In this document: positions 31,677 through 42,384 of the stretch, one piece after another
Layout: every line of letters begins with the position of its first letter
Position numbering within the stretch: the first letter of the stretch is position 1
Assembly: GCA_021495925.1 (NCBI GenBank)
Contig: JAKEKT010000015.1
Span: forward strand, 372,001-436,000
Reading direction: 5' to 3'
DNA from: Diplodia intermedia
Lineage: Eukaryota; Ascomycota; Dothideomycetes; Botryosphaeriales; Botryosphaeriaceae
DNA: 64,000 nt
Made by a program: the position numbers and the translations under genes
The notes under the pieces: generated by a model
Seen by the model: only the letters and a program-made list of their open reading frames with translations
Database searches by the model: none
What the model was told of the DNA's origin: nothing

Positions 31677-32659
31677 ATGTCCCAACGAGAGTACCACATC
31701 GTCGTCCTCGGATCCGGTATGCTGAGTCCCTCGCGCCCACGCGCCGATCGCGATCTGCGCTAGTGCTGACGCCGTCCGTGAAATAGGTGGAGTGGGCAAA
31801 AGCTGTCTAACAGGTAAGAGGCCCAGCAGTCCTCGCGCGCGCGCAAAACACCCCAATTGACATCCGTACAGCGCAGTTTGTCCAGAATGTCTGGATTGAA
31901 TCCTACGACCCGACCATCGAGGACTCGTACCGAAAGGCCATAGACGTCGATGTGAGTTTGCGCTGCCCGTCTGCTGGGGAGAATTGAAGTCTGATTGCGT
32001 GCGCTTCAGGGACGGTCAGTAGTACTCGAGATCCTGGACACTGCAGGGACAGAACAATTTAGTAAGCCACCGCGTCTCCCCTGCGTGCATGCGCGCATCC
32101 AGCTAACAAGCCTGCAGCTGCCATGAGGTACCAGCCCTACGTCGTTTCAGCTGCGCCCGCACCCCACTAACTAGCCCCAAGAGAACTGTACATGAAAACC
32201 GGTCAAGGATTCCTCCTCGTGTTTAGCATCACCTCAATGACGTCCCTCCACGAACTTGCCGAGCTGCGCGACCAAATCATCCGAATAAAAGACGACGAGC
32301 GCGTGCCCATTGTACTTGTGGGCAACAAGTCGGACCTGGAAGAAGACCGCGCCGTAACACGCGCGCGCGCATTTGCCGTTAGCCAAGCGTGGGGGAATTG
32401 CCCCTACTACGAGACCAGTGCGCGCCGCCGGGCGAACGTCGACGAAGTCTTTGTGGATCTCTGCAGGCAGATTATCCGGAGGGACATGGAGCGCACCCGC
32501 TCGCATACGGACTACAGCCGACCAAGCGCCAGCACGCGACGACACCACCCGTCCAGCCGACACAGCACGAGCGGAGGCCCGGCGGCCGGCGCCGGCAGCG
32601 GCGGCAGTGTGAAGGGATCACGACGAAACCGCCGCGAACACCGTTGTGTGATATTATAA
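31677..32659 (+). CDS. RSR1: Ras-family small GTPase of the Rap/RSR1(BUD1)/KREV-1 type
   Basis: Six exons: 31677..31716, 31787..31813, 31872..31951, 32010..32061, 32118..32127 and 32182..32659, 228 residues. GTPase motifs: G1 GSGGVGKS (11-18), effector loop YDPTIEDSYRK identical in type to Rap1/Rsr1, G3 DTAGTEQF, G4 NKSD and G5 ETSA. Thr rather than Gln follows DTAG, as in Rap1 and Rsr1, which separates it from Ras. A 45-residue Ser/Arg/His/Gly-rich hypervariable tail ends in CVIL, a type I geranylgeranylation box, so it should be plasma-membrane bound. In fungi this GTPase guides polarity axis choice through Cdc24/Cdc42. Exon 5 is only 10 nt and exon 2 only 27 nt. Introns are 54-70 nt with CTAAC branch points. 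Confidence 0.96.
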
Positions 32660-33278
32660 CGCGGTGCGCTTGGGGTTTTTTGGGCGGACGTTTTGATTTG
32701 CACAGAAATCTGGGCGGGGCAGCCGTGTGCAAACATGTCTGGAGCGTACGGAAATGTTTTGATGGGCCGGTGTTGTCACTACTTTCTTGCTAGTATTTTG
32801 GGAGGCCCTGGGGCTGGACCGCGGGAATCACTTGAGTTGGGATCATTGGGCGGATTGGTGTCTTCATTTTTTTGTGTCGCATGAGCGAGGCCGCGCGGAA
32901 ATCCATCGCCATCACATTCGGATAGACGTACGATATAGAACGAAACAGACAGCTCACGGCTGAGAATTAATGTCCATGAAGACTTAATTTCACTCCCAAC
33001 TTGCACGGGGTCGGTAATCTTTGGGGGGGGGCAAATGCCCTTTTCTTTTTTTTTTTTTTTTTGGCTTGTGCTTTTTGCTTGTGCGCTCATGCGATATAGC
33101 TGGTATGTATAGTAATTTTCTTTTCTCAAACTCGGGAGGCATGTTATGATCTGCGCCTATTTTCCCCTCGCATCTGGTTTCCCAGCCCACCACTCTGGCC
33201 CTGCACCCGAATTTCCGGCGGACCCATCACGAGAGAATCGGGGATGTGAGCTCGTCCCACCAGGTGGTATGGCAGTTT

Positions 33279-33304
33279 GGGGGGGAGGGGAGGGGAGGGG
33301 GGGG
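33279..33304 (+). other. G-quadruplex-forming tract
   Basis: Four G-runs of at least four separated by single A bases (GGGGAGGGGAGGGG core with a GGGGGGGG end). This fits the strictest G4 consensus and is the most extreme of several G-runs between 33.0 and 34.3 kb. Confidence 0.8.
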
Positions 33305-36300
33305 CCGGCCCTTCCAACCCACAACAACCCCCCGGTCCTTGTGATGTTCTTTTTTTCTTCCCATTCAACTGGGTAAACTCATCAGCCCCAGCTTCGGATG
33401 CTAGCTCCCGAAACCCGCAACTTCGGGGCCCTTGGTTTTTGCAAGCTTGCTGGGGGGTGGTGGGCTAGCTAGCCAAAGCTAGGCGAGGGAAGGAAGGAGA
33501 GTTAGTGTGGCTCGCGGGTCTCACCGCACCAAGCGGGTTCTACACTAGCAGTATCTAGATTTCGGAGTTCAGGACCGCTGATGATTCGGCAGCTTCGCTT
33601 CGTTTTTGCTCTCCAGGGCAGGGCAGGGCAAGGCATGGCTGGCCTGGCCCCAAGCTACTTCTGGCATCGGACATGAACGCGATGGATGGAGGGGGAGGAG
33701 GGGGGGATGGGGGCGCGCCGCCTGTACGTTCCGGCTGCCTGTTGCAACTCCTAGTCTGGGGAGGAGAGGAGAGGAGGATGGATGGCTTGAGCGCGGCCAG
33801 CCATCTTTCCAACAATAAGCCTGGAGGAAGGAAGGAACGACGCGCGGCGAAAACGGCGGGCGAAAAGCAAAGAGGATTCGCGGACAGAAAAGGGTAAAAG
33901 GAAAAAGGCGAATAGGGCTACGCAGGGGAGGTGGCTACTAGTTCACGAATGATGCAGGCGGTCGTCGAGAGATGCCGTGCATCGGCGCGTCATCCGCGGT
34001 CGATCCACCAACGGCGGGGAAAGGGAAGGGGACTGTGGGACGGCTCCATCCCCGTCACGGTGGCACCAGCCAAACGGCAACCGCCTTTTTCTGCGGATGT
34101 GGAGAGGGGGGGGAGGGACGGGAATCTCGACGTGTGTGGTTGCCGTTCTGGTCGTTTTTTGGTACCATTTTTTTCCCGGTACTCCGGGTCCGCCGCCGGC
34201 CACATCCCGGCGGGGGGGGAGAGAGACCGTCCTAGGGGAGGCGCGGATGACGCCCGCCGGCCGGGACGCACGATCCCAATTCTATTCTCCCCTACTCACA
34301 CCATGATGCAGTGACAATCGACCTCTCGTGTCCCCAATATAACCCCGTCTCGACTTGCTTTTCGGTCGCCTCGGCCTGCCGGCGCCGAAGGATCACGAGA
34401 GGGTCTTTGCCGTGCGTGGCGATTATGCTCTCGATTATCTCTTGCTCTCCTGTTCACCCCTCCTCCTCCTCCTTCTCCGCCGCTTCCTCCAGCAGCCAAG
34501 AACCAAAGCCCCAAACGTCAGCCTTCAGCCTCCCTTCCCTCCACCTACGTAAGTAGCGCACTCCGCACAACATGAAACACCTCGTGGCACGTTTGCGCGC
34601 CCAAAGGAGAAATGTAAATCGGAGAAACGGCCAAAAAGTTTTACCGCTGGCGCGGCGCGCCGCCGGTCGAATGGGTAGGGAGGAATGCGAAGTAGAACAT
34701 TTGGGATTGTGGCGGCGGAGGAGGCGGAGCGAGGCGGAGCGAGAGAAGAAAAAGAGCAGAAAGGGAAGCGGATTTACCCATGCGCCTTTCCGATGGAAGC
34801 CGCGCTTCCTGCAGTTAAACTTCTGCCACTCGCCAGCCACAGCCGCCACAAGCCCCCAACCACTACCATCATCGTCTACCACGGAAACCGAGGAGGAAGG
34901 GGTTTGGGTGGTGGTACTAGGCAGGTAGCAGTAGTGGTACGTTAAAAAAGTACGTACCCACGTGCAAGAAAAATCGCCCATCCAAACAAAAATGCCGACC
35001 GATGCCGTGGGTCGGCGGGTAGCGTCGATCGCCCGACGCGCGACGCGCCAGCCCGCGTTGTACGCACACGCACCGGCAACGCACGCACGCACGCGGCTGT
35101 TGGTCGGTGCACAGCTACCGGGTCGCGGGCGGGTGGACGGGCGGGCGGCCGGCTATCGTTGTACATACACAACAGTACGCAACAGCGACCCACCTGTGTG
35201 TGCGAGACGCGCGGGAGCAATGTGGGCATTTTGTGGAGCACGGGCTTGCGAGCGAGGATGGCAATTGGCAAGGTACGAGCACGAATGATTAGTCGTGGTC
35301 GGCTAGGGAAGGAAGGTTACACTCGTCGGCGCACGGAGATGATTGACGTTATTCATCTCCGGGCCGGATGACACGAAGGGAAAAAAAAAAAAAGAAAAGG
35401 GTTTTGTGCATGCCGGGAAGGCGTGGAAGGGGAAAGACGTGCTGTGATGTCGGGTGGGGAGAGATGAGGTGTGATGGGATGGACGGATGGCCGTGTCGGC
35501 GGCATTGGGCGCCGGAGCGTGAGTGGCCGCTCGCTTCGGCGCTGATAAGCTGGCTTTCTTCTGCTTCGCAGCAGAGATTGTCGAGTCAGTGGAGTGGGAT
35601 GCATGTCCTGTCCAGCTGCCGACCGGTGCCGACGTTTCACTAGCTCATGACAGTACCAGAGCCCCGGGATTGCTTCTTTCGGCAAGTCTCCAGCGCTTAT
35701 GTTGTCCTTTGTGCGTCTGGAACCACGGCTGCGGCCTGCTCCGGTGCATTACTCACTGACGCCCGAGGCGAGAGACAGGAGTGGCGTCCGCCCGAGTCAG
35801 CCCAAAGGGAACACGCAGCATTGGCCCCTAGCGCCGTCAATTCCCACGGCTGATCGTTGAAGCGTCGTGGTGGCGACCGCCGCCCGGCGCCAATGGCGCA
35901 TGGTCGAGGGAAGGGGGATGGGGGGAGGAAAAAGCAAGTATAAGCCACACCCCGGCCAGCCATTGCACCAGCATAACGGTCCGGCCGCCTATCGCGGGCG
36001 GATGTGGTCCACTTGCTTACCCGGCCCGCGTTTCATCGCCCTCCAAAGGACTCGGCGGGAGATTCACCTTGGCACCCACTCCGCGGATGCATGCCCCCCC
36101 TTTCCGCGCCACTCACCTGGGTCCGATGGCTCTCCGGACGGGAGGTTCAGGACGATCAGTAGGGCGAGATGCCTCGCTTGGAACAGGCAGGATCGAGAAA
36201 CTTTGCTGAAAGCGACATATCGGATCTCCTGAGCTATCTTTGGTCGGACAAGGAGGTTCGGTGCCTTCCCGTCGGTTGACGGCAGGAAACTGTATTGGAA

Positions 36301-36813
36301 CGAGACCAACAGGTGATCGGGGGCTGTGCATATCCTCCGACTGTCAGATTCGTCGAGGGAGCCATCCGGTACCTACCCGCATATCGTCATACAGTTGGTG
36401 GTCTTTGCGGCCACGCGAGCGGCCGGAGCACGTCCACTGTTTTTCCCTGTTTTTCCTTGCCCATTTTCCCCTTCACTTGGCCCTGGCGCCGTCGTCTCTG
36501 TCGCCTGCTCTTCGCAGGGCTGCGGTGATTGGCGCCGTGGATGTGTGCATGCGCATGTGCACGATGCGTGCTTTGCCGCTTGTGGTATGGTGACCGCATC
36601 CTTTGTCGCGGGTCAAGGGCTGCGCATATGAGGATGTGCGGCTCCATCTGCTGCGCAACCAATAGCTCGCTCCACCTTCGCCCAACCGAGTGCTGCATGT
36701 GTGGGCGCTTCAGTCGATCAGTGGGCGGTGCGGCTCCCGGCGGCGGGGGACGGGATTGACGCGAGTACCTACCTATCTGTTGGACCCGGGGATGTCAATC
36801 GTGATGTTATGTC

Positions 36814-36829
36814 CATGTACATGTACATG
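36814..36829. repeat. perfect 16-bp palindrome CATGTACATGTACATG
   Basis: Self-complementary throughout. Could be a dimer-binding site; equally a chance product of a GTACAT repeat. Confidence 0.7.
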
Positions 36830-37615
36830 CACGGGCGGCGGCATTCAATACTTGTGCACAGGTATTGGACAACGCGCATTCCCGAAGCCTATTCCCTGCC
36901 ACCAACGATGACTCCAAAGGCAGATGTAGCGGAGACGTTTCCGCGAGCAAGAGATCCTAACTACAAGGGCGCGCACAGTCACTAAGCTAAGATTGACGGT
37001 GGATCCTGGAAAAGTCAACCAGATAGAGTGCAATACGGTCCGCATGCAGTGTTGCTAAGGAAGTCACAGTGACTTCCAATATTTTCACATAGATCCAAAG
37101 TTAATCCCTTGCTTCCTTGGCCAGTCAGGGGTCTTTAAATCTATCTTTAACCGGAAGCAGTACGAAAAGCGGGACTGATGATGCAAATTGTAAGAGCGGG
37201 TGTGGCCGCCGACCCGTCCTATTACTTTGTAGTTCAACCATTTGCAAAATCAGAAAACGTATGTATGGGGCGCCAAGGCAGTGCATAACGAAGCCTACTA
37301 TCTTACACAAGATGTCTTCCTTTACACGGTCTAATGGGTAGTAGTTGGTTCATACTGGTGATGTTTGATTTTTTTTTTTTTAACGATATGGGTTTTGGTA
37401 TGTAACTACCACTTCTTTCATTAGTCTTGAAGTATTTCTTGAATCGTTGGGTCTGAAGTCTCATTGGTTGATACATGATGCGTTGAAGCTATGTACATAC
37501 AAGTCTGCGAACATAGGCAAGCCAATAACAGATCACCATCCTAAGATAGTTGTACAACAAGCTTACTCAGGAATCTAGAGCCCTTCTCTTTCCTCTTGTT
37601 CTAAAAGAGACCATC

Positions 37616-39708
37616 TCACATCCTGAACACGCCCCACTTCTCTCCCCTCTCCCTCTCCCTCCTCTCCGCCGCGCGCCCTTGGCTTGCCACCTCCAAGCCC
37701 AACCCGAGAACCGCCCGCGTGTGCTCCGGCGGGATGATGCCATCGTCCCAGAGCCTGGCGCTGCCGAACGTGGCCTCGCTCTCGCGCTCGATGCGCGCCT
37801 TCAGGGCCGGGTCGGCCTGCTTGCCCACGGCCTCCATGACGGATGACAGCTGCTCGGGGCCCATGACCGAGGTGCGGGCGTTGGGCCAGGTCCACAGGAA
37901 GCGCGGGGAGTAGGCGCGGCCGCTGTGGATTGACGACATGGGTCAGTGGAAGAAATACATCGGCGGGAGCGGGAACGAAGAACGAGTCTTCTGTGAGGAG
38001 GAAGGGAACGGGAATATCTTACCACATGCCATAATTCCCCGCACCCGCGCTACTCCCCACGACGACCGTAAACTTCGGCACGTCCGCACAGCTGACAGCC
38101 GTGACGAGCTTCGCGCCGTTCTTCGCGATGCCGCCCTTCTCGGCGTCGGCGCCGACCATGAAGCCGGAGATGTTCTGGAGGAAGACGAGCGGGATGCCGC
38201 GCTTGCTGCACAGCTGGATGAAGTGGGCGCCCTTGAGCGATGCCTCGGAGAACAGGATGCCGTCGTTGGCCAGGATGCCGACCGGGTGCCCCTGGATGCG
38301 TGCGAAGCCCGTCACTAGCGTCGTGCCGTACAGCGGCTTGAACTCGTCGAAGCACGAGCCGTCGACGAGGCGCGCGATGATGGACTTGGCGGGGACGGGC
38401 AGGCGCGGGTTGGTGCCGACGATGCCGGCGAGCTCTGCGGGGTCGTAGAGCGGCTCGTCCCACGTCGGCGTTCGGTTGGGCATGTCGTCGAGTGAGGATG
38501 AAGAGGCCGAGGTGGTGGCTTTTGGGTAGTTGAGGTTCGCGATGCTGCGGCGGGCGAGGACGAGGGCGTGGGCGTCGTCGACGGCGAGGTAGTCGGTCAC
38601 GCCCGAGATCTCGCTGTGCAAGGCACCGCCGCCGAGGTCTTCGGCGCTCACGACTTCACCGGTGGCGGCCTTCACTAAAGGTGGGCCGGCGAGGAAGATG
38701 TGGCCTTGCTTGGCAACAATGATGGATTCATCGGACATGCTGGGGACATAGGCTCCGCCGGCAGTGCATGGACCCATGACAACGCTGATTTGAGGGATGC
38801 CCATGGACGACACTGTGGGTATGTAAGCCAAGAAGCACGAGAAGCATTCGGGGCAGGTATCCAGTACTTCTAGCTTGATTGAAGAAGATACGGCCGAAGT
38901 GTTCGCGGTCAGGGAAGACGTCGGCCTGGTGGGGCAGGTTCGCGCCGCCAGAATCGACCAGGTAGATGCAAGGCAACCCTACAAACATCAGCTCAACCAC
39001 ACTCCAGAGTCATGGATGACGCCTCACTATTCTCCTGCGCAATAGCCTGCGCCCTCAAATGCTTCTTCACGGTAATCGGATAGTACGTCCCACCCTTGAC
39101 CCTAAAAAGCCGGACACCAACACGAATCAGCACTCAATCCAGCCCCACCCTCCAGAACAGAGAGAGCGAGAGCCTACGTACGTGCTATCGTTTGCCACAA
39201 CCACACACCTCACCCCCTCCACCATGCCCACACCCGTCACTATCCCGCCCGCAGCCACCTCCTCGCCCTCGTAGCAATCCAACCCCGCTAGCGCGCTGAG
39301 TTCCAGGAAACTCGTGCCCGGGTCGATCAGCGCCGCTACGCGGTCGCGCACCAGCATCTTGCCGCGCTCGACGTGCCGTTGCCGCGCCTTGTCGGAGCCG
39401 CCGCGCGCGGCAGCCGCGTGCAGCTCCGACACGCGCGTCTGCACGGCGGCGAAGGAGGCGGCGTTGTCGCGGAAGGTGGGGTCTGAGGGGTCGACGTCCG
39501 AGGGGAGGGTCGAGAGGAGGGAGGCATGGTGGGTGGAGGTGTGGGTTGCGATTGTGCGGCGGGAGGAGGATGCGGCGGCGGCGGCGGCGGAGGGCGGTGA
39601 TGCGGCGGCGGTGCGGGGGAGACGCGGTTTTGTCGTGGAGAGAAGGGTCGGTGGGCGCACGGGGAGGAGCGAGGTGCGCCGGAAGGCAGTGCGCATGCGG
39701 GAGGCCAT
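37616..39708 (-). CDS. 3-methylcrotonyl-CoA carboxylase beta (carboxyltransferase) subunit, mitochondrial
   Basis: Exons 39182..39708, 39028..39101, 38868..38978, 38023..38812 and 37616..37922, 602 residues. The ATG at 39708 opens an Arg/Ser/Thr-rich presequence (MASRMRTAFRRTSLLPVRPP) suited to mitochondrial import. Carboxyltransferase landmarks: RHVERGKMLVRDRVAALIDPG, GGTYYPITVKKHLRAQAIAQ, LPCIYLVDSGGANLP, SVVMGPCTAGGAYVPSMSDE, GGALHSEISGVTDY, GFARIQGHPVGILANDGILF, LVFLQNISGFMVG and CGRAYSPRFLWTWPNARTSV. The GGAN form and overall layout fit MCC beta rather than propionyl-CoA carboxylase. With the biotinylated alpha subunit (not in this window) it carboxylates 3-methylcrotonyl-CoA in leucine breakdown. 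All exon junctions keep frame. Confidence 0.94.
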
Positions 39709-40146
39709 TTTTCCTTGCGGCAATTGGGACGGAAGAGGAGATACGGGGAAGAATGGGAAGGGGAGTTGGGTGTTGTTTGGGAAGCTTGTGAGCGGTACAA
39801 GAGAACCGGGGTGTGCGGAGAAGCCGCGTCTAGCCGCGGGGCTTTAACTTTGCGGGGGAGGAGCGATCCCTGCGCCCGGCTCCACACCCTTCCCGTTCCT
39901 AGCGCACCTTACTCATTTTCAACCCATCTTTCGAAAGAAACAGAATTAGAAATTGTCGATATCGTTCAATATTCACCCTACGTCTCGTTCCTTGCTGGTA
40001 TACATCATACTCGTGGCCTTCTCTCATACCCGCTCAATCCACATATGAAAACAAACAGCAACAGCTAGAAAGACTGAGAAGCAAACACCCCTAACACCAA
40101 CTCCAGACACACAAAAAAAGAACAAAGCAAGAGCACCACAACACCC
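39709..40146. other. MCC beta promoter and RING-gene 3' flank
   Basis: 438 bp between two leftward genes. No gene and no clear TATA element seen. Confidence 0.5.
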
Positions 40147-42384
40147 TCACATACACCTCCTCCCAAAAACCCACCAAGCCACCCGCTCACACAGCCCCTC
40201 CGGCTTCCACGCCTCCTCCTCCTCCTCTCGATCCCCCTCCACACCCGCATCATCCACAATCGTCATATACACCATCCCCCAGCCCTCCTCCCCACCCGTA
40301 CCCGACTTCTCCTCCTCCTCCTCCTCCCCCTCCACCTCCCGCGCCTCCCCCTCAAGAAACAACGCCTCCAACACACCCCCACCATCCTCCCTCTCAAACC
40401 ACCCCCCAGCCCGCGCCGCCCGCTCACTCCGCAGCGCACGCCCGTGCCTCCTCGCATCGAAGAGGCCGCCGAACCACCCAGCAGCAGCAGCGCCTCCTCT
40501 CCGCCCCCCACCACCACCATCGTCATTGCTGTCGTCGTCTTCTTCGAAGAAGACGCGCGCGGCGTCGCGGCGGCGGTGCACGCGGGGGTTGAACAGCGCG
40601 GCGAGCGCGGCGGCGATGTCATTGTCGTCGTTGTTGTCGTCGTCGGCATAGACGACAGATCCTGCTGCTGCTGTTGTGGGCGGAGGAGGAGGAGGAGGAG
40701 GAGGAGGAGGAGGAGGAGGAGGAGGAGGAGGAGGAGGAGGAGGAGGAGGAGGAGGAGGAGGAGGAGGAGGAGGAGGAGGAGGAGGATGAGGAGGAGCGGA
40801 GAAGACGTCGGCGCGTGCGCGGCGGGTGTGGAGTGGAGGGCGCGTGTGGCGGGCGGGGTCGAAGAGGGTGGGGAGGGGCGAGTCGTCGTTGGCCGGCGAG
40901 GTAGAAGTAGAGGTGGTGGTGGGAGGAGACGACCAGAGGGTCCAGGCGTGGCGGCGGGGGTTGAAGAACCATGGTGGGGGGAAGACGACGTCATCATCGC
41001 CGTCGTCGTTGTCTTCCTCTGTAGTGGAGTGGGACGGGGTCGGTGGTGGTGGTGGTGGTGGTGGTGGGGCTGGGTGTGTGGTTGTGTCGTGTTGGCAGGG
41101 GCGGGACCAGGGTGTGCGGCTGCGGCGGGGGAAGGAAATGTTAGCGTTGAGATGGATGAGGACGGGGGTTTGGGTGGGGGTTGATGCGTACCAGAGAGCG
41201 CAGCGGATCACCGGAAAGCCTGTGGAACTCTGCTGGCTATTTTCCCACTCCGTCCAGCATTCGTTGTGGAAGTTTGTGCCGCATTGGGCTTTGCACCATG
41301 CGAGCTCGGCCAAGGGGGTCGATGCCAGGGGCTCCTGACAGATGGGGCAGTCGTCCTCGAGACTCTTGCGCCCCGCGTGTGATACAGTGCAGTGCTCTTC
41401 CTCTCGGACTGGCGTGGTGATGGGTGTGTTTGAAACGTCGGGTGCGGTAGGTGGCGGCGTTTGTTGGTCTGGTAGCATGGGGGGACGTAAAGCTGGCTCG
41501 ATGCTCTGGCTTGGAATTGCGATATTTGTAGTAGGATCAAGTTGATCTCGGGATGGCGGTGCAGCAGCTGACGGAGGGCTCGGGGCGAAGATACGGGGGG
41601 TGGTTTGAACTGGAGTGCTTGATGATAGGACTGCTGCCTCTGTTTGAGGAATAGGGCTTCTGCCCGCGGTGAAGGTGAAGTCCGAGCTAGGTGGAGAAGG
41701 AAGGTTCACCAATGGGCTCCTCGTTGTGGACCCAGTAGAGTTGGAGACCGGTTCCGTTGTAGGTACAGACGGAAGATCCCTGGGTGAGCTCGACGTGGCC
41801 AGTGATGGTTGAATAACATGAGGTCGAGTACGCTGGTGAGGTGCAGACCGAAGGCTGGAAGTGCTTTCTACGGTTTCAACGACTTCCTCTCTCCGGACGG
41901 TATTTTGGTGCTGCCGGAAAGCAGTTCGAACCGGAACTGGCGCAGCGAAAGCCCCACTTATGTTAAAGTTTGTCGGGAGTGAAGGGATCGTCCTCGTAGA
42001 AGCGTGGCCTTGAGGGCGCTCTATCGCTTGTTGGCTTCCGTAGCGAGTGGTTTGTTGCTCCCTTAGCCATGAATTGATGGCACAAGACCATCGTGTGGCA
42101 ACCTCTGCAGCTTGAGACCGGTGATATCTCACACAAAGGCCGAGTTGTGCAAGTTCGTGGAGGTATCGATAGAGAAGCCGGGTATCCTTGAGGTCGATAC
42201 CAGCAAGTTCCTGGAGTTTCTGATTGAACGTCCCTCTGTTGCTCGCATTTATTGGAATCTGGCACCGTCGTCCCTTGGATGGAGCGTAGCCGACACAGGA
42301 GACACTGCCTTTCTCCGGATTTACTGGTTTAAGTATACCGTGAAGTGCTGAGTACGTCTGAGTCGGCGAGAACCCAAAAGACAT
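40147..42384 (-). CDS. RING-finger protein with poly-Pro tract and repeated LF(N/D)PxxH motifs
   Basis: Exons 41120-adjacent: 41120..41191 is an in-frame 72-nt intron, leaving 41192..42384 and 40147..41119 (721 residues). Residues 29-110 form a Cys/His module (CVGYAPSKGRRCQIPIN, LGLCVRYHRSQ) found at the start of many filamentous-fungal proteins, often next to GIY-YIG-like domains. Residues 120-330 are Ser/Thr/Pro-rich. A RING-like finger spans 346-398: CPIC, WCKAQC, NFHNEC, then CALC. The last pair forms only when the intron is spliced, which supports the junction. Beyond lie acidic and Pro linkers with four copies of FFNPRRH, LFDPARH, LFNPRVH and LFDARRH (about 40969, 40866, 40592 and 40464) and a tract of roughly 35 Pro. 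The end has WGMVYMTIVDDAG. Probable E3 ubiquitin ligase by the finger; the substrate is unknown. Confidence 0.8.
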   Translation of the reverse strand: MSFGFSPTQTYSALHGILKPVNPEKGSVSCVGYAPSKGRRCQIPINASNRGTFNQKLQELAGIDLKDTRLLYRYLHELAQLGLCVRYHRSQAAEVATRWSCAINSWLREQQTTRYGSQQAIERPQGHASTRTIPSLPTNFNISGAFAAPVPVRTAFRQHQNTVRREEVVETVESTSSLRSAPHQRTRPHVIQPSLATSSSPRDLPSVPTTEPVSNSTGSTTRSPLVNLPSPPSSDFTFTAGRSPIPQTEAAVLSSSTPVQTTPRIFAPSPPSAAAPPSRDQLDPTTNIAIPSQSIEPALRPPMLPDQQTPPPTAPDVSNTPITTPVREEEHCTVSHAGRKSLEDDCPICQEPLASTPLAELAWCKAQCGTNFHNECWTEWENSQQSSTGFPVIRCALWYASTPTQTPVLIHLNANISFPRRSRTPWSRPCQHDTTTHPAPPPPPPPPPTPSHSTTEEDNDDGDDDVVFPPPWFFNPRRHAWTLWSSPPTTTSTSTSPANDDSPLPTLFDPARHTRPPLHTRRARADVFSAPPHPPPPPPPPPPPPPPPPPPPPPPPPPPPPPPPPPPPPTTAAAGSVVYADDDNNDDNDIAAALAALFNPRVHRRRDAARVFFEEDDDSNDDGGGGGRRGGAAAAGWFGGLFDARRHGRALRSERAARAGGWFEREDGGGVLEALFLEGEAREVEGEEEEEEKSGTGGEEGWGMVYMTIVDDAGVEGDREEEEEAWKPEGLCERVAWWVFGRRCM
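40682..40786 (+). repeat. (GGA)35 trinucleotide tract encoding poly-Pro on the minus strand
   Basis: About 105 nt of uninterrupted GGA triplets (CCT on the coding strand). It is purine-only on one strand, so it can form triplex DNA. It sits between the second and third LF(N/D)PxxH motifs of the RING gene. Confidence 0.95.

Larger units (their letters stand above)
32660..37615. other. 5-kb convergent gene desert
   Basis: Between the 3' ends of rightward RSR1 and leftward MCC beta there are 4,956 bp with no supportable gene on either strand. It contains G-runs on the plus strand (33023-33031, 33279-33304, 34107-34115, 34212-34220), T-runs (33048-33062, 37370-37381), a 16-bp palindrome at 36814 and an ATG frame of 118 codons at 34572 of basic, low-complexity composition that I do not accept as a gene. 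Possibly long non-coding RNA or eroded transposon DNA. Confidence 0.6.

Noticed and set aside
34572..34928. ATG frame of 118 codons in the gene desert, with a possible TATA-like sequence upstream
   Set aside because: Basic low-complexity composition and no recognisable domain; kept only as part of the desert description.
40444..41184. Plus-strand frame rich in Arg and Val opposite the RING gene
   Set aside because: Translation of the antisense of repeat-rich exon 2.
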